DNA of 64,000 nt from Kalaharituber pfeilii (lineage: Eukaryota; Ascomycota; Pezizomycetes; Pezizales; Pezizaceae): contig WHUZ01000019.1 in assembly GCA_015179045.1 (NCBI GenBank), positions 620,001-684,000 of the forward strand, read 5' to 3'. Made by a program: the position numbers and the translations under genes. The notes under the pieces are model-generated. The model had not been told where the DNA came from. It did no database searches and was given only the letters and a program-made list of their open reading frames with translations. Of this stretch, positions 1 to 12,580 are shown one piece after another (within the stretch, counting starts at the first letter, position 1; each line of letters begins with the position of its first letter).

Positions 1-327
1 AAGGAGAACGCACATAGTCACTTCGCATCACTGAGCTCCAGTCCAGACAGTCATTGGCACTCTGTGCATGGCCCGACCCGGCCCATGCAGATGTAGGCGC
101 CTTTAGATCAGCTTGCCGAGGAAGTAGCATAAGTGACAAAGGGACATTGAAACTCGACAAGCAGGAACCCGCAGAAGAGACCTTAACACGCTCTTTGGTT
201 AGATGAAGAATCGTGATCTGACTCACCTGTCTCTTTTATTGCGGGCATACCCAGAAGTGATATCCATAAACCACCTGTTAATTGACCCGTAAGGCTGCTG
301 GTGACAATTCAGCTTTGATCACCCGAT

Positions 328-419
328 AGCTACAGTAGGGTTTTTTTTTTTTTTTTTTTTATATATATCACGTGACCCCGCATGCAGCTGTTCGCCAAGG
401 CAGGGCAGCTACAGTAGGG
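328..419 (-). mobile_element. Ultra-short retroposon-like insert, copy A
   Basis: A 66-bp insert (341-406) is flanked by an exact 13-bp direct repeat AGCTACAGTAGGG at 328-340 and 407-419. On the plus strand the insert reads about 20 T, a short AT run, then the core. In sense (minus) orientation the core starts GCCCTGCC, passes CAGCTG and GCATGC, and ends GGGGTCACGTGA before the A-tail. A-tail plus target-site duplication is the signature of target-primed reverse transcription. The same core recurs at 1836-1892 and 5869-5929 with different flanking duplications, so these are separate insertions. There is no ORF. Confidence 0.75.
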
Positions 420-1073
420 TAATTAATTGAATTGGGGCACAGGTCGGGCACGGAAATGTATCGCAGGAGTGACGGTGGGGTCATAGCACGGCGAAAACCA
501 CAAATCGAGCATAAAGCCATCGGACGGACCTCCAGGAGCACCAGGAGCAGAGCCACCGGATGGATCTCAAGATGAGGAAAGGCAATGGTTGAGAAAATTT
601 ATAGATACGACATCATGATATATCGCATAGAAAGACAATGGACAGAACGCATGCAGGATTGACTACAAGAGGGGCCAGCAAGAGCTGCCCTGTCGAAAGG
701 TCAAGTACCAAGCCTTGTCTTATGTTACATTCTCATGTTTACTGCATCATTGTAGAAAACCATAACATTTACTACTTGCACCTGGTATTTGACCTAATCC
801 TTATTATTCCCCCTACATCGTTCGACTTGTTTGATGTCTTCCTGTAGTGGACGTTTGTGTCCATTGATACCTTTCATGATACGTTGCATAGCATCTTGAA
901 GTTGCAGGCGGATAGTAAATTTGGTGGCCTCAAGGTTTCTGTTGAATTTCACCTTGGTAGCCTCAAACGTTTTGTTGGATTCGGCCTTAAGTTCCTTAAT
1001 ACTGGTGACTGCATGGTTTGGCCAATATTGATGTGAGTATATCCATAGAGATGATTCTAAGGGAGATAATGAA

Positions 1074-1366
1074 TTAGTGAGCGGCACGAGCCGAGCCAGC
1101 TCGAGCTCAAACGAGCCAAGATCATTCTTGTGTTTTTCTTGACAGCTCGCTAAAATGCTTAGCCAGTGCAAGGTTTCATAAACTGTAAATACCTAATATA
1201 GTAATAACTAGAGACTTGGAGCTCATTCTGACCTACCAACAACTTCGAAATGCACAATTTAGCTGATAGTAGTGAGAAAGATGAAAATTTAGCTTAGTTT
1301 AGTTTAGTTTGTCAATATTATGTATATAATCAATCCAGGCTCGAGCTAGCTCGTGCCGCTCACTAA
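1074..1366. mobile_element. Inverted-repeat element (MITE), possibly hAT-like
   Basis: A 293-bp segment is bounded by a perfect 17-bp terminal inverted repeat, TTAGTGAGCGGCACGAG (1074-1090) and its complement (1350-1366). The flanks share TAATGAA close to both ends (1067-1073 and 1369-1375), compatible with an imperfect target duplication of about 8 bp as made by hAT transposases. The ends hold several AGCTCGAG-type palindromes. No transposase is present, so it is a non-autonomous element. The family assignment is tentative. Confidence 0.6.
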
Positions 1367-1458
1367 TTTAATGAATGGCTGTACTATTGCATGAGCTACT
1401 TGTAGCCCAGCTTGTAAAACCTGAATATACCATTAGCTACAGTCCTGTCCTATTGGAT

Positions 1459-1578
1459 AACCTGTCTTATTGGATCAAGGTTGCCGGGGCCAAGACAATT
1501 GGGCTGGTAGGGATTATTGAATATTTTGCCTCATTGGATAAAACATGCTGGGCCTGGCCTTATCCAATATAACAGGTT
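1459..1578. repeat. Foldback repeat of about 120 bp
   Basis: The left arm 1459-1480 (AACCTGTCTTATTGGATC start) pairs with the complement of 1558-1578, which reads AACCTGTTATATTGGATAAGG in sense, with two or three small differences. A further TTGGATAA word lies inside near 1534. It is probably a small palindromic MITE. No coding content. Confidence 0.5.
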
Positions 1579-1823
1579 CTATAACATATTCCTTGAGAAA
1601 GGGCACAGCTTACGTTGGAGAGCCACCATGAGCGCTGATAACTCCTGCTCTCAATAAGTTAGTCTCATAATCATTTATTTTACTACAGCGTGTAACACAC
1701 ACTTCTAAATATCTCGTAACCAGATGTACGGTTACTGTGGGCCTGCTGACTGTCGGCGGCCATGGTTTATCAGGCACGAGGCTTAGGTCGCCAGGTGATG
1801 CGGATATTAGTAAGCCATGGAAG

Positions 1824-1904
1824 TCGGGCTGTGATTTTTTCTTTTTTTTTTGTCATATGACCCCGCGTGCAGCTGTTCGCCATGGCAGGGCCTCGGGCTG
1901 TGAT
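1824..1904 (-). mobile_element. Ultra-short retroposon-like insert, copy B
   Basis: The insert 1836-1892 (57 bp) lies between an exact 12-bp duplication TCGGGCTGTGAT (1824-1835 and 1893-1904). In sense (minus) orientation it starts GGCCCTGCCATGGCG, ends in GTCATATGAC, and has a tail of A interrupted by one G. The GTCATATGAC end is a two-base variant of the GTCACGTGAC palindrome in copies A and C. Same orientation as the other two copies. Confidence 0.75.
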
Positions 1905-2084
1905 AGTATTTGACTCCTGCGAGGCTTGTCTACAGCTTCAGCTTATTGAAATACCTCTGATGGAACTCTGACGAGATTAGGTGAGTGTTTGAGATTGGCA
2001 GCTGGTTCTAGGTTGCTTCGTATATCCCTTCCACTTGACCGGTATTGCTGCAGATGTTGTCGCTACAGTCTTGAATCCAGAACA

Positions 2085-3400
2085 TCTAATTATAGGTGGC
2101 AGCAGCGACTCAATTTGACATCGACGGCAGCTTCAAGTAACGATACATGGAATACGGGGTGGATCTTCAAGGCGTGAGGGAGCTCCAGCCTATAGACATG
2201 GGTTCTAACAGCAGCTGCCGCCTTAAATGGGCCCAGCTTCTTATGATCGAGCTTCTTGTAAGGCTGTTAGGCACTGAGGTGCTTGCTTGACAGTCAGACG
2301 TGGTCTCCGGGCAGGAACCTGATTCTAAAATTCTGTTACGGTTGGCGTATTCAGCATGCCTGAGCTGAGCATGCTGTATTACTGGCGTTCAGCATCTCGA
2401 ATACTTGTCGATATGGTCCTTTGCCTGGTTACGAGACTAGTCCTTTGCATTGAATCGGGTTGTTTCTTTCACAGCAGGAATCCCATCGAGGGTGAGATCG
2501 ATGAACTGTGGGTGCTACTGGGTGGAAACCGAAATTGGCCTAGAACAGGGAGATTTTGGTGCATTCGGAAACTTATTTATTGGCTACAAATTCGGCCATA
2601 GGCTCTTAGGTATTGTTCCATGATCACATTCACCCTCTCAGACTGTCCACCCGTCTCTGAGTGATAGGTCATCAATAGCCTAGCCTCGATGTTCAGCTGC
2701 TTGTAGAAGTATCACCAGAATTCAGAGGTGGAGTGAGGGCCTTGGTCCGATATGATCGACTGCAGTATGCCATGGAGCTTCCATATATGGTCGAGATGCA
2801 TCTGAACAAGATCTTGACGGGTATTGGCCATAGATGCTCATGTTGAACAGTCGATTCACCACCATCAGAATGGCATTGAGTCTCTAACATTCAGACAATC
2901 CAATGACAAAGTCCATAGTGAGGTGCTGCCAAGGCTGCTCGGGCAATTCCATCAATTTCAACGTTCTGTAGGGTGCGTGTCGAGAGGGCGTTATTCATCA
3001 TCAAGTATAGCAGTTTCTGCAGTACTATTCAATGTTCTTGCGGGTCGATAGCCAAGTGAGCTGCCTGAGGATCAATTTGAGAGACTTGGTCACTCCCGAG
3101 TGTCTGGTAGCAGGTGTTATAATGGTCTTGAATGATAGCGGGCAAGAGGTGTTGGTGGTTTGGCACATACATTCATCCACAGTAGTACAGTGAATCCTTT
3201 CTTATCTCACATTGCCTCAGGTCGATATCTGGATGTCGTCACTGGCCCTAGGGGCTTGGTATGAGACTATTACTGGCCTGCTTGCAGAGCTGTTATCACT
3301 TTCCGAGGTATAAGTCTTGCTCATAGGCCTGATTCCAGAGATCCTAGTGACTCAAATTCCTGTATCGACGTTGCAGTTGATGCGGCAGTGGCAGCAGAGA
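2085..3400 (-). pseudogene. Decayed Ty3/gypsy retrotransposon integrase region
   Basis: Conceptual reading on the minus strand gives clear Ty3/gypsy integrase landmarks in broken frames. SDRGP followed by TSEFW (around 2714-2750) marks the catalytic core. [20 protein letters not shown] and MEQYLRAY follow (around 2600-2700). FLPGDHV then LSSKHL (around 2280-2330) and KLDHKKLGPFKA, IHPVFHVSLLE (around 2130-2250) are the C-terminal region. There are in-frame stops: a TGA where the family has Trp in the VWLSS motif, a TAA after QPY-region Ala, and others. The middle of the core is shortened and frames switch. Sequence up to about 3400 is probably the upstream integrase or RNase H part but is too decayed to assign. 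No LTRs were identified. The element is long dead. Confidence 0.75.
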
Positions 3401-5854
3401 GCTGCCACCCAAGGATGAGAGTTTCTGATGACTACAAACTTTTGGGTTTCACGACCAATCTGGTCAAACTCTTATCACAAAGCTTAATCACATACGCAGG
3501 CGGCTTCACAAGTCTTGAGGATGAAACCCGTCGGGGTTAGGGATGAAGGCAAAAGATCACAAGTAGCCTCGTATTCGGATTGAAGGCAAAATGTCTCATC
3601 TTCAAATACAACACATACACTACAGTATGGTCAGGTTTAACTAATTTCTTATGTATAAAGGATTGAAGTATATTCCGAATGGAGTTATTTCAAATTCATC
3701 CTGAGAGTCTGTAACGTCGATTCCAGTGACGACACTGAAGTGAATACAAGCACCCTACACGCTGACAGAAATATAATGTGAGTCTGAAAGCTTAGCACGG
3801 AAGCTGCATGCACCAATTCTTGAGCTGCTGCTTTCTTCCTTCGCTCATCCGGAACCACCAATCTAATACATGCCATATGTTGTATATCATGTCAAGAGAG
3901 ATTTACAATTTTGCTTCGGTAAGTACTTCACTGTTGAAGCCTGAAGGCCTCCACCACCACTTCGTTATGTGCATGCGTGCATTTGCGTATAAGTTCCTTC
4001 AGACCACGCATCATACGGCACCATATCGCCCAATCATCCCACCAGTGTTATACCACTTCACGCAGATATCCTCAGGCCCCAGAACTTCACCATTCCGGCT
4101 CCTACACGTGCCGCCCCACTTTTACCCCTGCTGCAAAAATTGAGGGCCGCGTGGCCCTCGCTTATTGTTGTGTCAAGTGCTACTACCCATCCGAACAAGC
4201 AGTCACGATCCTGGGAGAGCAGGGCAACGAGAGGAGGATTGAACGTGGCAGTAATGTGGGACAAAGGGCACCGGGGTATAAAAGGAACTGAGGATGAGTG
4301 CACGATAACATCAAGACATTAATTAAGTCTTATGGCGATATTCTTATTTGATTCAATGCACTGTCTACGGATGCAGCTCACCGCGCGCCACAAACAGGGC
4401 AGGCCCTGGTAAATTTTGTGCATGGTGGATGGCTCTAAGTTTAAGGTGACCACTCGGTCGTCGGCTAGCTAGGTTGACCCGGAAGGCGCCGTCTGTCATA
4501 TTACCGGTTATATTGCATAATGGTCTGTGATATTGCGAATTACGTTGGACTATCATACTGCAACCTGGTTGTGCTGGATATGATAACGTTGACCATGCTA
4601 GAGTCAACCACCAGCGGAGCCCATGAGCCGAAAGTTTTGAGTTGTACGAGTACAGGAGGGTCTTGGCATGAGACTAGAGTACAGGAAGGGCATGGCTAGG
4701 GAGGGCGAACATTTAGCTAAGCACTTTTTCAGAAATGTATAGTCGCACTTAGGAAGCTGAGATTCCTAAGTACTCTATTAGGCATAAGATGCAAATTTCT
4801 TTGTTGTCTCTGGTCTCAACGTCAACACTGTTTGGGTGTTACGGTAAGCCAAGGAATCTCAATTTCTGCATAACACAACCACTGCTGGTGAACCATGGAA
4901 TATGATTCGATATAACAACATGGTGCGAAGATAAAACATGGATGTTCTGTGCTCTTCGTGCAAGCTTACGAAGCCAATTATTGCTGTTGGATTGTGGGGC
5001 CCTCGTACGCAAGGTTACGGGCCGGCGAGCTTGCGAACAGGACCCACAGTATACGCAAGCAATTGGCCATTGGCACTTTGTTGTGGCAAGTATGTGTGGG
5101 TGAATGACGACAAACTCGAGTCTCAAACTCGATTTCAGTTTAAATCTTGACGGCTAGAATTCTTTCGGACGTGCACGTTGATCGCATGAGTGCTTAACTT
5201 TCGGGACGACGGCAAGCGACCGGCATTAGGCCGCGGCCGGGAAAGCCTAAGGGCATACGGACGATATGATAGGATATATGGCCGGCGAGGTTGAAGCGCT
5301 AGCTCTATAGAAAAGTGGCTGACGTTGCCCTCAAAGCTCTCTTTCGTGTACTATGCGGACAATTCGTAATTGCAAGTGATCTGTGGATACCATATACGTA
5401 ACCACAAGCTTCTTCAAGATCATGACCAAATGTGATATACACAGCATGGAGCTCTTTACAACTAGGTATACCATACAAGAGACGTAGACCTAGTTTGCGT
5501 TCAAGCTTGCATAGGCGAGTGGGTACTGCGCTAATGTATTATTGTATATGTGCGTGGCGGTTGCGGAGTCCTTTCGATATCATGTTTATGGCAGTGCATA
5601 CTTAAGAAGTTAACTGCTGCACTGCATACGCTTACCTCGCCATAGCCCATAGGGCGGCACGCGAGTAATGAAAAAAAAAAAAAAAAAAAAAAAAAAAAAC
5701 GCTTGGGTGCAAGTATAGTAACCTCAACATGGTTCCAAGTTCCAGTCAGCTACGTCTAGAATGTTGCAACGCAATCTAGTGTACTATCTCATGTATATGT
5801 TGTGAGTCAGGCTGGTGGGGAGTATCCCACTCGGGCATGCGCACGAAATGCGCT
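3401..5854. other. Stretch with no recognisable gene
   Basis: Short ORFs in several frames show no family motif. A run of about 30 A at 5671-5699 follows a small hairpin-forming segment (CTCGCC paired with GGCG and GCGAG words near 5635-5668). ACGCTT occurs on both sides of this unit, so it may be another tailed insertion, but the duplication is only 6 bp and could be chance. Confidence 0.4.
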
Positions 5855-5943
5855 TCCAAAATCAGATTTTTTTTTATTTTATTTTTTTTGTCACGTGACC
5901 CCGCATGCGGGCGTCCGCCATGGCAGGGCTCCAAAATCAGATT
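5855..5943 (-). mobile_element. Ultra-short retroposon-like insert, copy C
   Basis: The insert 5869-5929 (61 bp) lies between an exact 14-bp duplication TCCAAAATCAGATT (5855-5868 and 5930-5943). In sense (minus) orientation it reads GCCCTGCCATGGCGGAC, then CGCCCGCATGCGGGGTCACG, then TGAC and an A-tail interrupted by two T. The 5' boundary GCCCTGCC is the same as in copy A. All three copies therefore look full length rather than randomly 5'-truncated. Confidence 0.8.
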
Positions 5944-6820
5944 ACGCTTCCAACTTCTGTGAGTGATCCTTCTTCTGCCTGTCAACTTCAAACCGGGCTA
6001 GGCAACTTCTATAGGTCTGGCTACCACGGCTGGGTGACTTACACAGTCTGGTTGCGGGTGGCCCCGACTGCACGGACTTAAATCACCGATCCAGATGTAA
6101 TCTCCTCGCCTCTACACCATTCACTTAAGCTTGTAGGAATTTCAATCCTTTTCACTTTGGTTTTCGTCTTACTACGTACATACATCCCATACATGAATCT
6201 ACAGGTATTCCAGATCCCCAACTGCAACGATACCCTTGCTGTCCAGACTGTAAAAACTATTCGTGAATTCTTAAACTATGTGACACAAGTATTATCACAA
6301 ATCCATATGCTGACGTCAAGTATGCATGGATGCCCAACAACAGAAAATAAACAACACGACTGTGACCTCAAGGTATATGCAAGCGAATGATGCCAGGTAA
6401 AGAGAAGAAAAAAGAAAATAGTATGGACAGCGAAAGTATGTAGTGAATAGCACGAAATCATATTTGTCAGAGCTCAGAGCAAACCCAAACAGAAGCCAGA
6501 AGATGCTACGGGCCAAGAAGAAAGTACTGCATTTGAATGGATTTTAGGCTAGGGTGCTGATGCTGTGAATGTTAACCGTCTCACAGAGATAAAAATGCTA
6601 AGTTCTCGGCCCATCACTTAGAATGGAGGTGAAGTCATCCGTCTTCAGCACGAATGGTTAGCAGCCCGGCGCTGCAGTACAAGGTGTTTCGATGAAGCTC
6701 CTGATCTGGAGTGGACTTGTTTCTATGCCAGGCATGGCAAGCTTTATCTCGATGCCGATACGGTTGGATCCCCTAGGCCGCCCCAGTCCTGGATATATTG
6801 GCCGCAAACCTGTAAAATCT

Positions 6821-8088
6821 TCAGCAACAATGCGGAGTAGCTAGTTTATGCCCAACCACGCACTGGGGCTTAAGAGATGAAAAACGTACATCCCTAAAGT
6901 TTAGTGACTCTCCAGTTTCAGCAATTTTCACCTCCCTATCCATCACCAATTCCGTCATCAACGATGTAACGTTGAACATTCCGTTGTTCCACCATAAGCC
7001 TTGTTCCCAAGAATCCAAATATCCACGGGCCACTCCAGGGAAATGTACAAAAACTGGTACGTTGTTCATTATACGGTTCCATACCACTGGGCTTCTTTGC
7101 AGCGTAGTAACTTTGTTCGCTCCCTTAAGTTTGCTGGTCCAGGGCCCGACACCAAGTTCCTTGAGGGGGTGCTCCTCGCCAATAAATTCTAGTTCCCACT
7201 CTGAGAATGCCACACTAACGGCTAGGCGAGACTGGAAGTCGAGCGCGATGGAGAAGTTTCCCCAGTAGTAGTGAATTGCAAAGACACGTTGGTCACTGTC
7301 ATGATTGTCGTCAGGAGCATTGTAGGTCGTCAGTGAGTTATATAGCCTTTGAAGGTCTTCCTTGTATCCAATTATGGTTCCTGAGTTAACCCAGCGGGGC
7401 CGAGTGTGATCACGGTCGCCGTCAATTTGATCCTTGTCCGTCTCCGGGCCGTACGCATGTTCGGGATACTCAGACTCTGGAATGTTGTTGCATACTGGCC
7501 CAAGCGGGTCGTTAGGGAAGCAGTTCTTGTCCACACCAGTGAAGATTTTCTGGCCACTTGCACGAAATCTCTCGATTAACGTGTCAGGACCAAGTTGCGA
7601 GAATGCATCGAAGCCATCGACGATGGCAATAATGTCCTTTGGCTTAAGCTTGGCCTCGTTCCGCTTAAGGTAGTTGTAGACACCCTGAATCTTGAAGTAC
7701 TTGTTTGCACGATCCCCACCCACATCGATGCCAAAATTAACAAGGGTTGGTGTGAAACCATTGATTAAGTGCGTACGCAGACACTTGCAGAACTGAAGGT
7801 TTGGTGTGTGAATTGGCACAAGCAGATAGACTTCCGGAGGCGGCAGGACACTACCCCCAGAGCCACCCTTAAAGAATGAAAGCGTGCTCGGAAGGTATTC
7901 AGTCAAGTCGGATGGCTGTGGATACAATAGGGGTTATCAGAAATGATGTTGAACTGAAAAGAATACGGGCGTACCTGAACTGGCAAAACCTGCTTAAATG
8001 TATATGACAGGAGAAGGCAAAGCTGAAGAACCTGGATTGCACATATCAAAGCCACAAAGGACCTTCCTATCCGTGGGATGGAATACAT
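6821..8088 (-). CDS. Type II membrane glycosyltransferase related to the PLOD glycosyltransferase domain
   Basis: The gene has two exons, 8088-7975 and 7915-6821, split by a 59-nt intron (GTACGC donor, CACAG acceptor, phase 0), and encodes 402 residues. Exon 1 encodes a short cytoplasmic tail and a hydrophobic signal anchor (about residues 11-30), so the catalytic part should face the secretory lumen. Exon 2 resembles the N-terminal glycosyltransferase domain of lysyl hydroxylases (PLOD, LH3-like): IVDGFDAF, a DxxD-type metal and nucleotide-sugar site near residues 138-141; a Cys-Phe-Pro motif in a KNCFPND stretch; RWVNSGTIIGY; and DSDQRVF. The 2-oxoglutarate-dependent hydroxylase domain of animal PLODs is absent. 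The donor sugar and acceptor cannot be read from sequence. The start is taken at the Met just before the anchor; an upstream in-frame Met at 8202 would add about 38 residues. No neighbouring gene suggests a pathway. Confidence 0.82.
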
Positions 8089-11000
8089 TCTAAAACGTAT
8101 CTTAAGCAGAGCAGTAGAAAGCAGTGATTGTACTGAATTCCAAAAGCAAGTGAATCGATGTACCTGTAACTGGTACTTTGTAATCTGAATGTCAGGACCC
8201 AAGCCCAGCCGAAGTCGTTGATCATGACTTCGAATCTGGGAAATTCAACATTTATGGCGGGCAGCACGACAAGCATTTCAGCACGACCCAATGAAACCGT
8301 CATCATTCTAAAACCACCTTAAGGCTCGAGCAGAATAATCATACATTGAGGCCTGGGCAGAGTCTAAGTGCAAGTGAGTGTCCACGCGTCCCTACAGGCT
8401 CGTTTGGCTGGCGGCCCGGAACAATCCTCGGGCACCGCCAGTCAGGTTCCCCAAGGCTGTGGCTGGCTTGTGATGTGCAGCCAACCAAGCATCAAGTCAC
8501 CTCCAGTCAACCATGGTTCCAATCAAGTAGAATACCACTAGAGCGAAATCTTTCTATATCAAAAAGTTACATTGTTAGAATCCCTGAAAATCCACTGATG
8601 CTACGTTTAACGTGGCACATCGAGTCTGACATTGCTTCAGAAGCATCTCTAGGAACGTTGGTTTTTGTTCTCAATATAGCATCGTCAAATCCTAAACTTG
8701 CATTTGATGCTTGCATTCATGTCCGTACGAGAAGTGGGGTATAATAACTTAAAACTGAGATATGGAATTTTCAGATATTAATCCCGGTGAAGTGCTTAAA
8801 TAAGTAAATTGCGTACCGAACTTGACGATCATGGAGGCCAGAGTATTAACCCCACAGCAAATGCCGTATCCTACTCTTTCCCTAAGGCAAAAGGGTAAGG
8901 AATAATTCTCATCGGGCCGGTATATCTATAGTCGAAAGCGGGTTAATCACAGACGCCAAGCCCCCAAGACGCCATTGCCAATCCTTTCCATATCCCATCT
9001 TGCAAAACATGTAAAGCACTATACATTCTAGCACATCTATTCAGCGAGGCATCGGTATATTTTTTTTTTGAGCGAAGAGCCTAGCAATCTAGGGCGCCTG
9101 GGCCTTGCACCCTGTTGGCAAGGGTAAGGAAGAAACAAATGCATCTACTAAGAAACTAGAACCCGCAATAAGTTGACTGTTATCTGAGCTACTGCAATTG
9201 GTAGATGGGGTTGAACACTTGCCGCTTATTTGCAACCAGGGTGAGTCCTAACCCGGACAATCAGCCGCGTTCTTTAATCCACTTCATACTTCGTAGAATG
9301 CAGAGTTCCTCTCTCCTGGTTTCCTGGACTTTGTGTATTCAAGGCCGGCCCTATCAACTATTCTTTAATTTGAGTGCAAACCTATGTAGCAAAAATCTCA
9401 TACCATTATTTGAAGACGTTACGGTTGAACGTAACATAACGCAAGAACCCCCTCAGTTTTCATACCTAGCTCCTAATCATTCGAGATTTCTGGAGATAGA
9501 AACTCGGTGGATGGTACTTCCGACCCATAGAATGAACAGCTGTCCATTCAAACCACGCCTTCTTCCGAGAACGGGGCACGGATTGACATGCTAGCGTAGT
9601 TCCCGATCTTGAGAATCTCTCTCTTCGATCCCTGATTCTGCATAAATACTTAGCAGCATAATCCGGATTTCACCGTGAAACACACAGTACGCACTCCATC
9701 TCGGCAGTGAGGCCAGATCATCCTCAAAGGAGAAGGAATAAACGAAGAAAGGCCGACTGGTAGCGTAGTAATTCGCTTCGCCCCGCAGCCAAAAAACGAA
9801 GCCACCGTTAAACGCGGTAAAACACCTATTTCCTTCTCCAGTAATAACTAAGATAATGTCTCGAAAAAGATGTGCCATGTTGACCTATCTGCCTGCACAA
9901 TTGCAAAAGAAAGCCAAAAATTCCTGGTTTGGTGCGGCAAGTCGATTTTTCTTCCCTTCCCTCACCCTTACTCTATTTCTGACCTTTGATCCCTAGGCCT
10001 GACCCACATCCAAGGCCATGGTAGTAACGAATATTTGCGTACCACAATGAAGGAAAACCATGTTGTGCTGTCCGGGTAACCTCACCATTTCCGACTCATT
10101 TCATTCCAGTCCGAGCTTATTCCAGTCCGAGCCAAACCTATTTAACAAAAGGTCGAGCAGGGTATATAATGCACATTATAGCGCGCTGTTATATCCGTAT
10201 ATTCCGTAAGCGATGGTAAAAGCCTAGAGCCGTGAGATACGAATGGTTTTTCAGGAATTTTCAGATATTCTTGCCCATCTGTGAGGCCAAAAGGTAGATG
10301 AAATTACGCATTATGCAGCTTGCACCCCAGAAGCAGCATTGCAAGGTTTATGTGAAGAGCGCTTAAAGAACTCAAACTACTTCGGACACCTTTCCAATGG
10401 TGAATGTGGTTTGCAATACTCAAGCCCAATATTGATGTACCTTCTCGCTGTTCCAATGCCGCCATTGGAGTTGATCGGAAACGAAAATGGGGTGAATGAT
10501 AGCCACTGAGAACATGATGAATGAGCAAATCTGAAAAAGGGGCCAGGGATTGTTAAACTCAGATGCTGCATCAAATGGAGAGCTGGTACAATTGATGAAA
10601 AAATAAATAGTCTTCTAACAAGAAAATAAACGGTCGTTCAAGAGAGCTCGAGCGGATGTGTAAGTATGTGTATCTGTCAGTTCAGATAGATGTCAGTGCT
10701 CGATGGGGCAATAGTTGAACTCTGTAGCACTTATACCTCTTATACAGAATCTTTGGTACAACTGTTGATAGCAGTTGCGGCGGGCATGATCTTGTTCCAC
10801 AGCCAAGAAAATTCTGGCCTTCCTAACCACATTTAGCAACTCATGACCACCAGTGTTGAAGACTCAATTGCCTTTGAAGATAATCTTGAGCATGTATTTC
10901 AGTCCAACGTGAGCAATGTATTCAAGACTTTTGTTAATTAGCACTAGCAGTGAACATATGCATTCTCTTTCCAATTGTATATAAAAGCCTCAGGATCAAT

Positions 11001-12580
11001 GAGCACTTGCCATCTAGTGATGGTCTGACAAGAGTCTGGCAGTTGTGAGTAGGTGACAATGAGAAATTCACCCTGGAGCTGACCGTGACTATCGGGAGAA
11101 CAACCCGCAAGCCCAATTGGTATAGGGATGAAGAAATTGGGTGATGATGGCTTTCCTGAAACTAAATTTTCTTCTTTTCCCGCCATAAATACTATATTAG
11201 GTGAGTGTGCCGTCGTCCCAATTGCCAGGCAGCTTTAGCTGTCTCATGCCCAGCCGCTGACTACTACTGGCGCTGGTTTATGAAACTACTGCGAATTATA
11301 TGGAAATTGTGGCTTTCTCGCGAAACGGCAACACTCGAGACACGCTCCAGTAGCCCGCCAGCAGCAACCTCTCCAGCAGTCACAATCTTATCACTCGCTA
11401 TAATATAAAATAGAAACTGACAAATAAAATAGGCCACCGTGTTTCCACTGGAATTCCATCATATACCGCGCCTCTCGTTGTTACCCCCATCACTAGAGAC
11501 AACAGTCAAACCACTTCAACAATCCATAGGTCGTTCGGAAATTAACTCCCCTTCTTCTTATGCCCATCGCGCCGTCCAACCCCACCGTCCTACCTACCGT
11601 CCCACCGCTCCTCCGACTCCCCTACGACAATCCCTCCGGTAGCTTCGGATGCTTGTTTGAGGGCTCACTACTATATTCTTTTTTGTCCTATTATCATATA
11701 AGTAAGGTAATGTTTATATATAGCCTAGTCTCGTTATATAGCCATTGATGAGTAACTCTATATTGAGCAAGATGACATGCTACTTGACATGCTGTATACC
11801 ACTGGAATGCGTATATATAATTCTGTTGCATAATCGGGGAGTATTAGCACGTCAGTGCCTGCGGCATACTGTATATTACAATTTACTGTATGTCACTAGT
11901 ATACTTGACTGTGGAGATATTCCTAGATAAAGTACTAGGTGGGCGACCGTCGCCCCATAAATAATAGTGTGCGTTCCGTATCAACTAGACCCGCATTCCA
12001 GAGAGTAAAGAAAGTTTTGTGGCTGAGTGTTTCTCTCAATCAGCCAAGTCCAACTTGAAGACCTAACTGCGTATTTCACAACTAGGACGGCGGATGCTCC
12101 CCCTACAATACTTATTAATCTATGTGCCATAGCTATTGACTGAGGGTTCCTCTCGTTCTGCCACGCCCAACTTGCACTTGCAGCGTTCCGGGCCTGCATT
12201 CCAGCTAGTCCTGGGCCAGACGTCACATGGGCTCGTTCTGTTGTTATCCTCCTATTCCCGTTTCAGTAATTAACGACTGTACAGTTTAGCAGTCACGTCT
12301 AGGTCTCCCCTCCTCAGCCCTTCTTCTTGTTCTTGGCTAGTCTCGTAACTTGGCCTCACTCTCGAAAATGGGATTTATGACAGCAATCATTCTCATAGTC
12401 TGGTTGCACCAACCCTCCGACCGTATCATTCTCAGATAACCCTTAGGGATTTTGCTCATCTCCCCCTCAACACTATTTTCTTGGCCGGAATCCCCTGCAA
12501 TTCGAGTATGGTGATGCCCGTCCTTTAGAAGCCTCTGTGGAGCCATGCGATTCAGTGGACATCCCACACTTTCGGTCGGC
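8089..12580. other. Stretch with no recognisable gene
   Basis: No conserved domain was recognised in any frame. A T-run at 9061-9069 precedes a GC-rich segment but shows no duplication. The minus-strand ORF 9591-9878 (95 residues) and the plus-strand ORF 9205-9594 are open but match nothing known to me. Some segments near 8395-8515 have CCAACCAAGC and GTTTGGCTGG words that could be an old hAT-type end. Confidence 0.35.
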
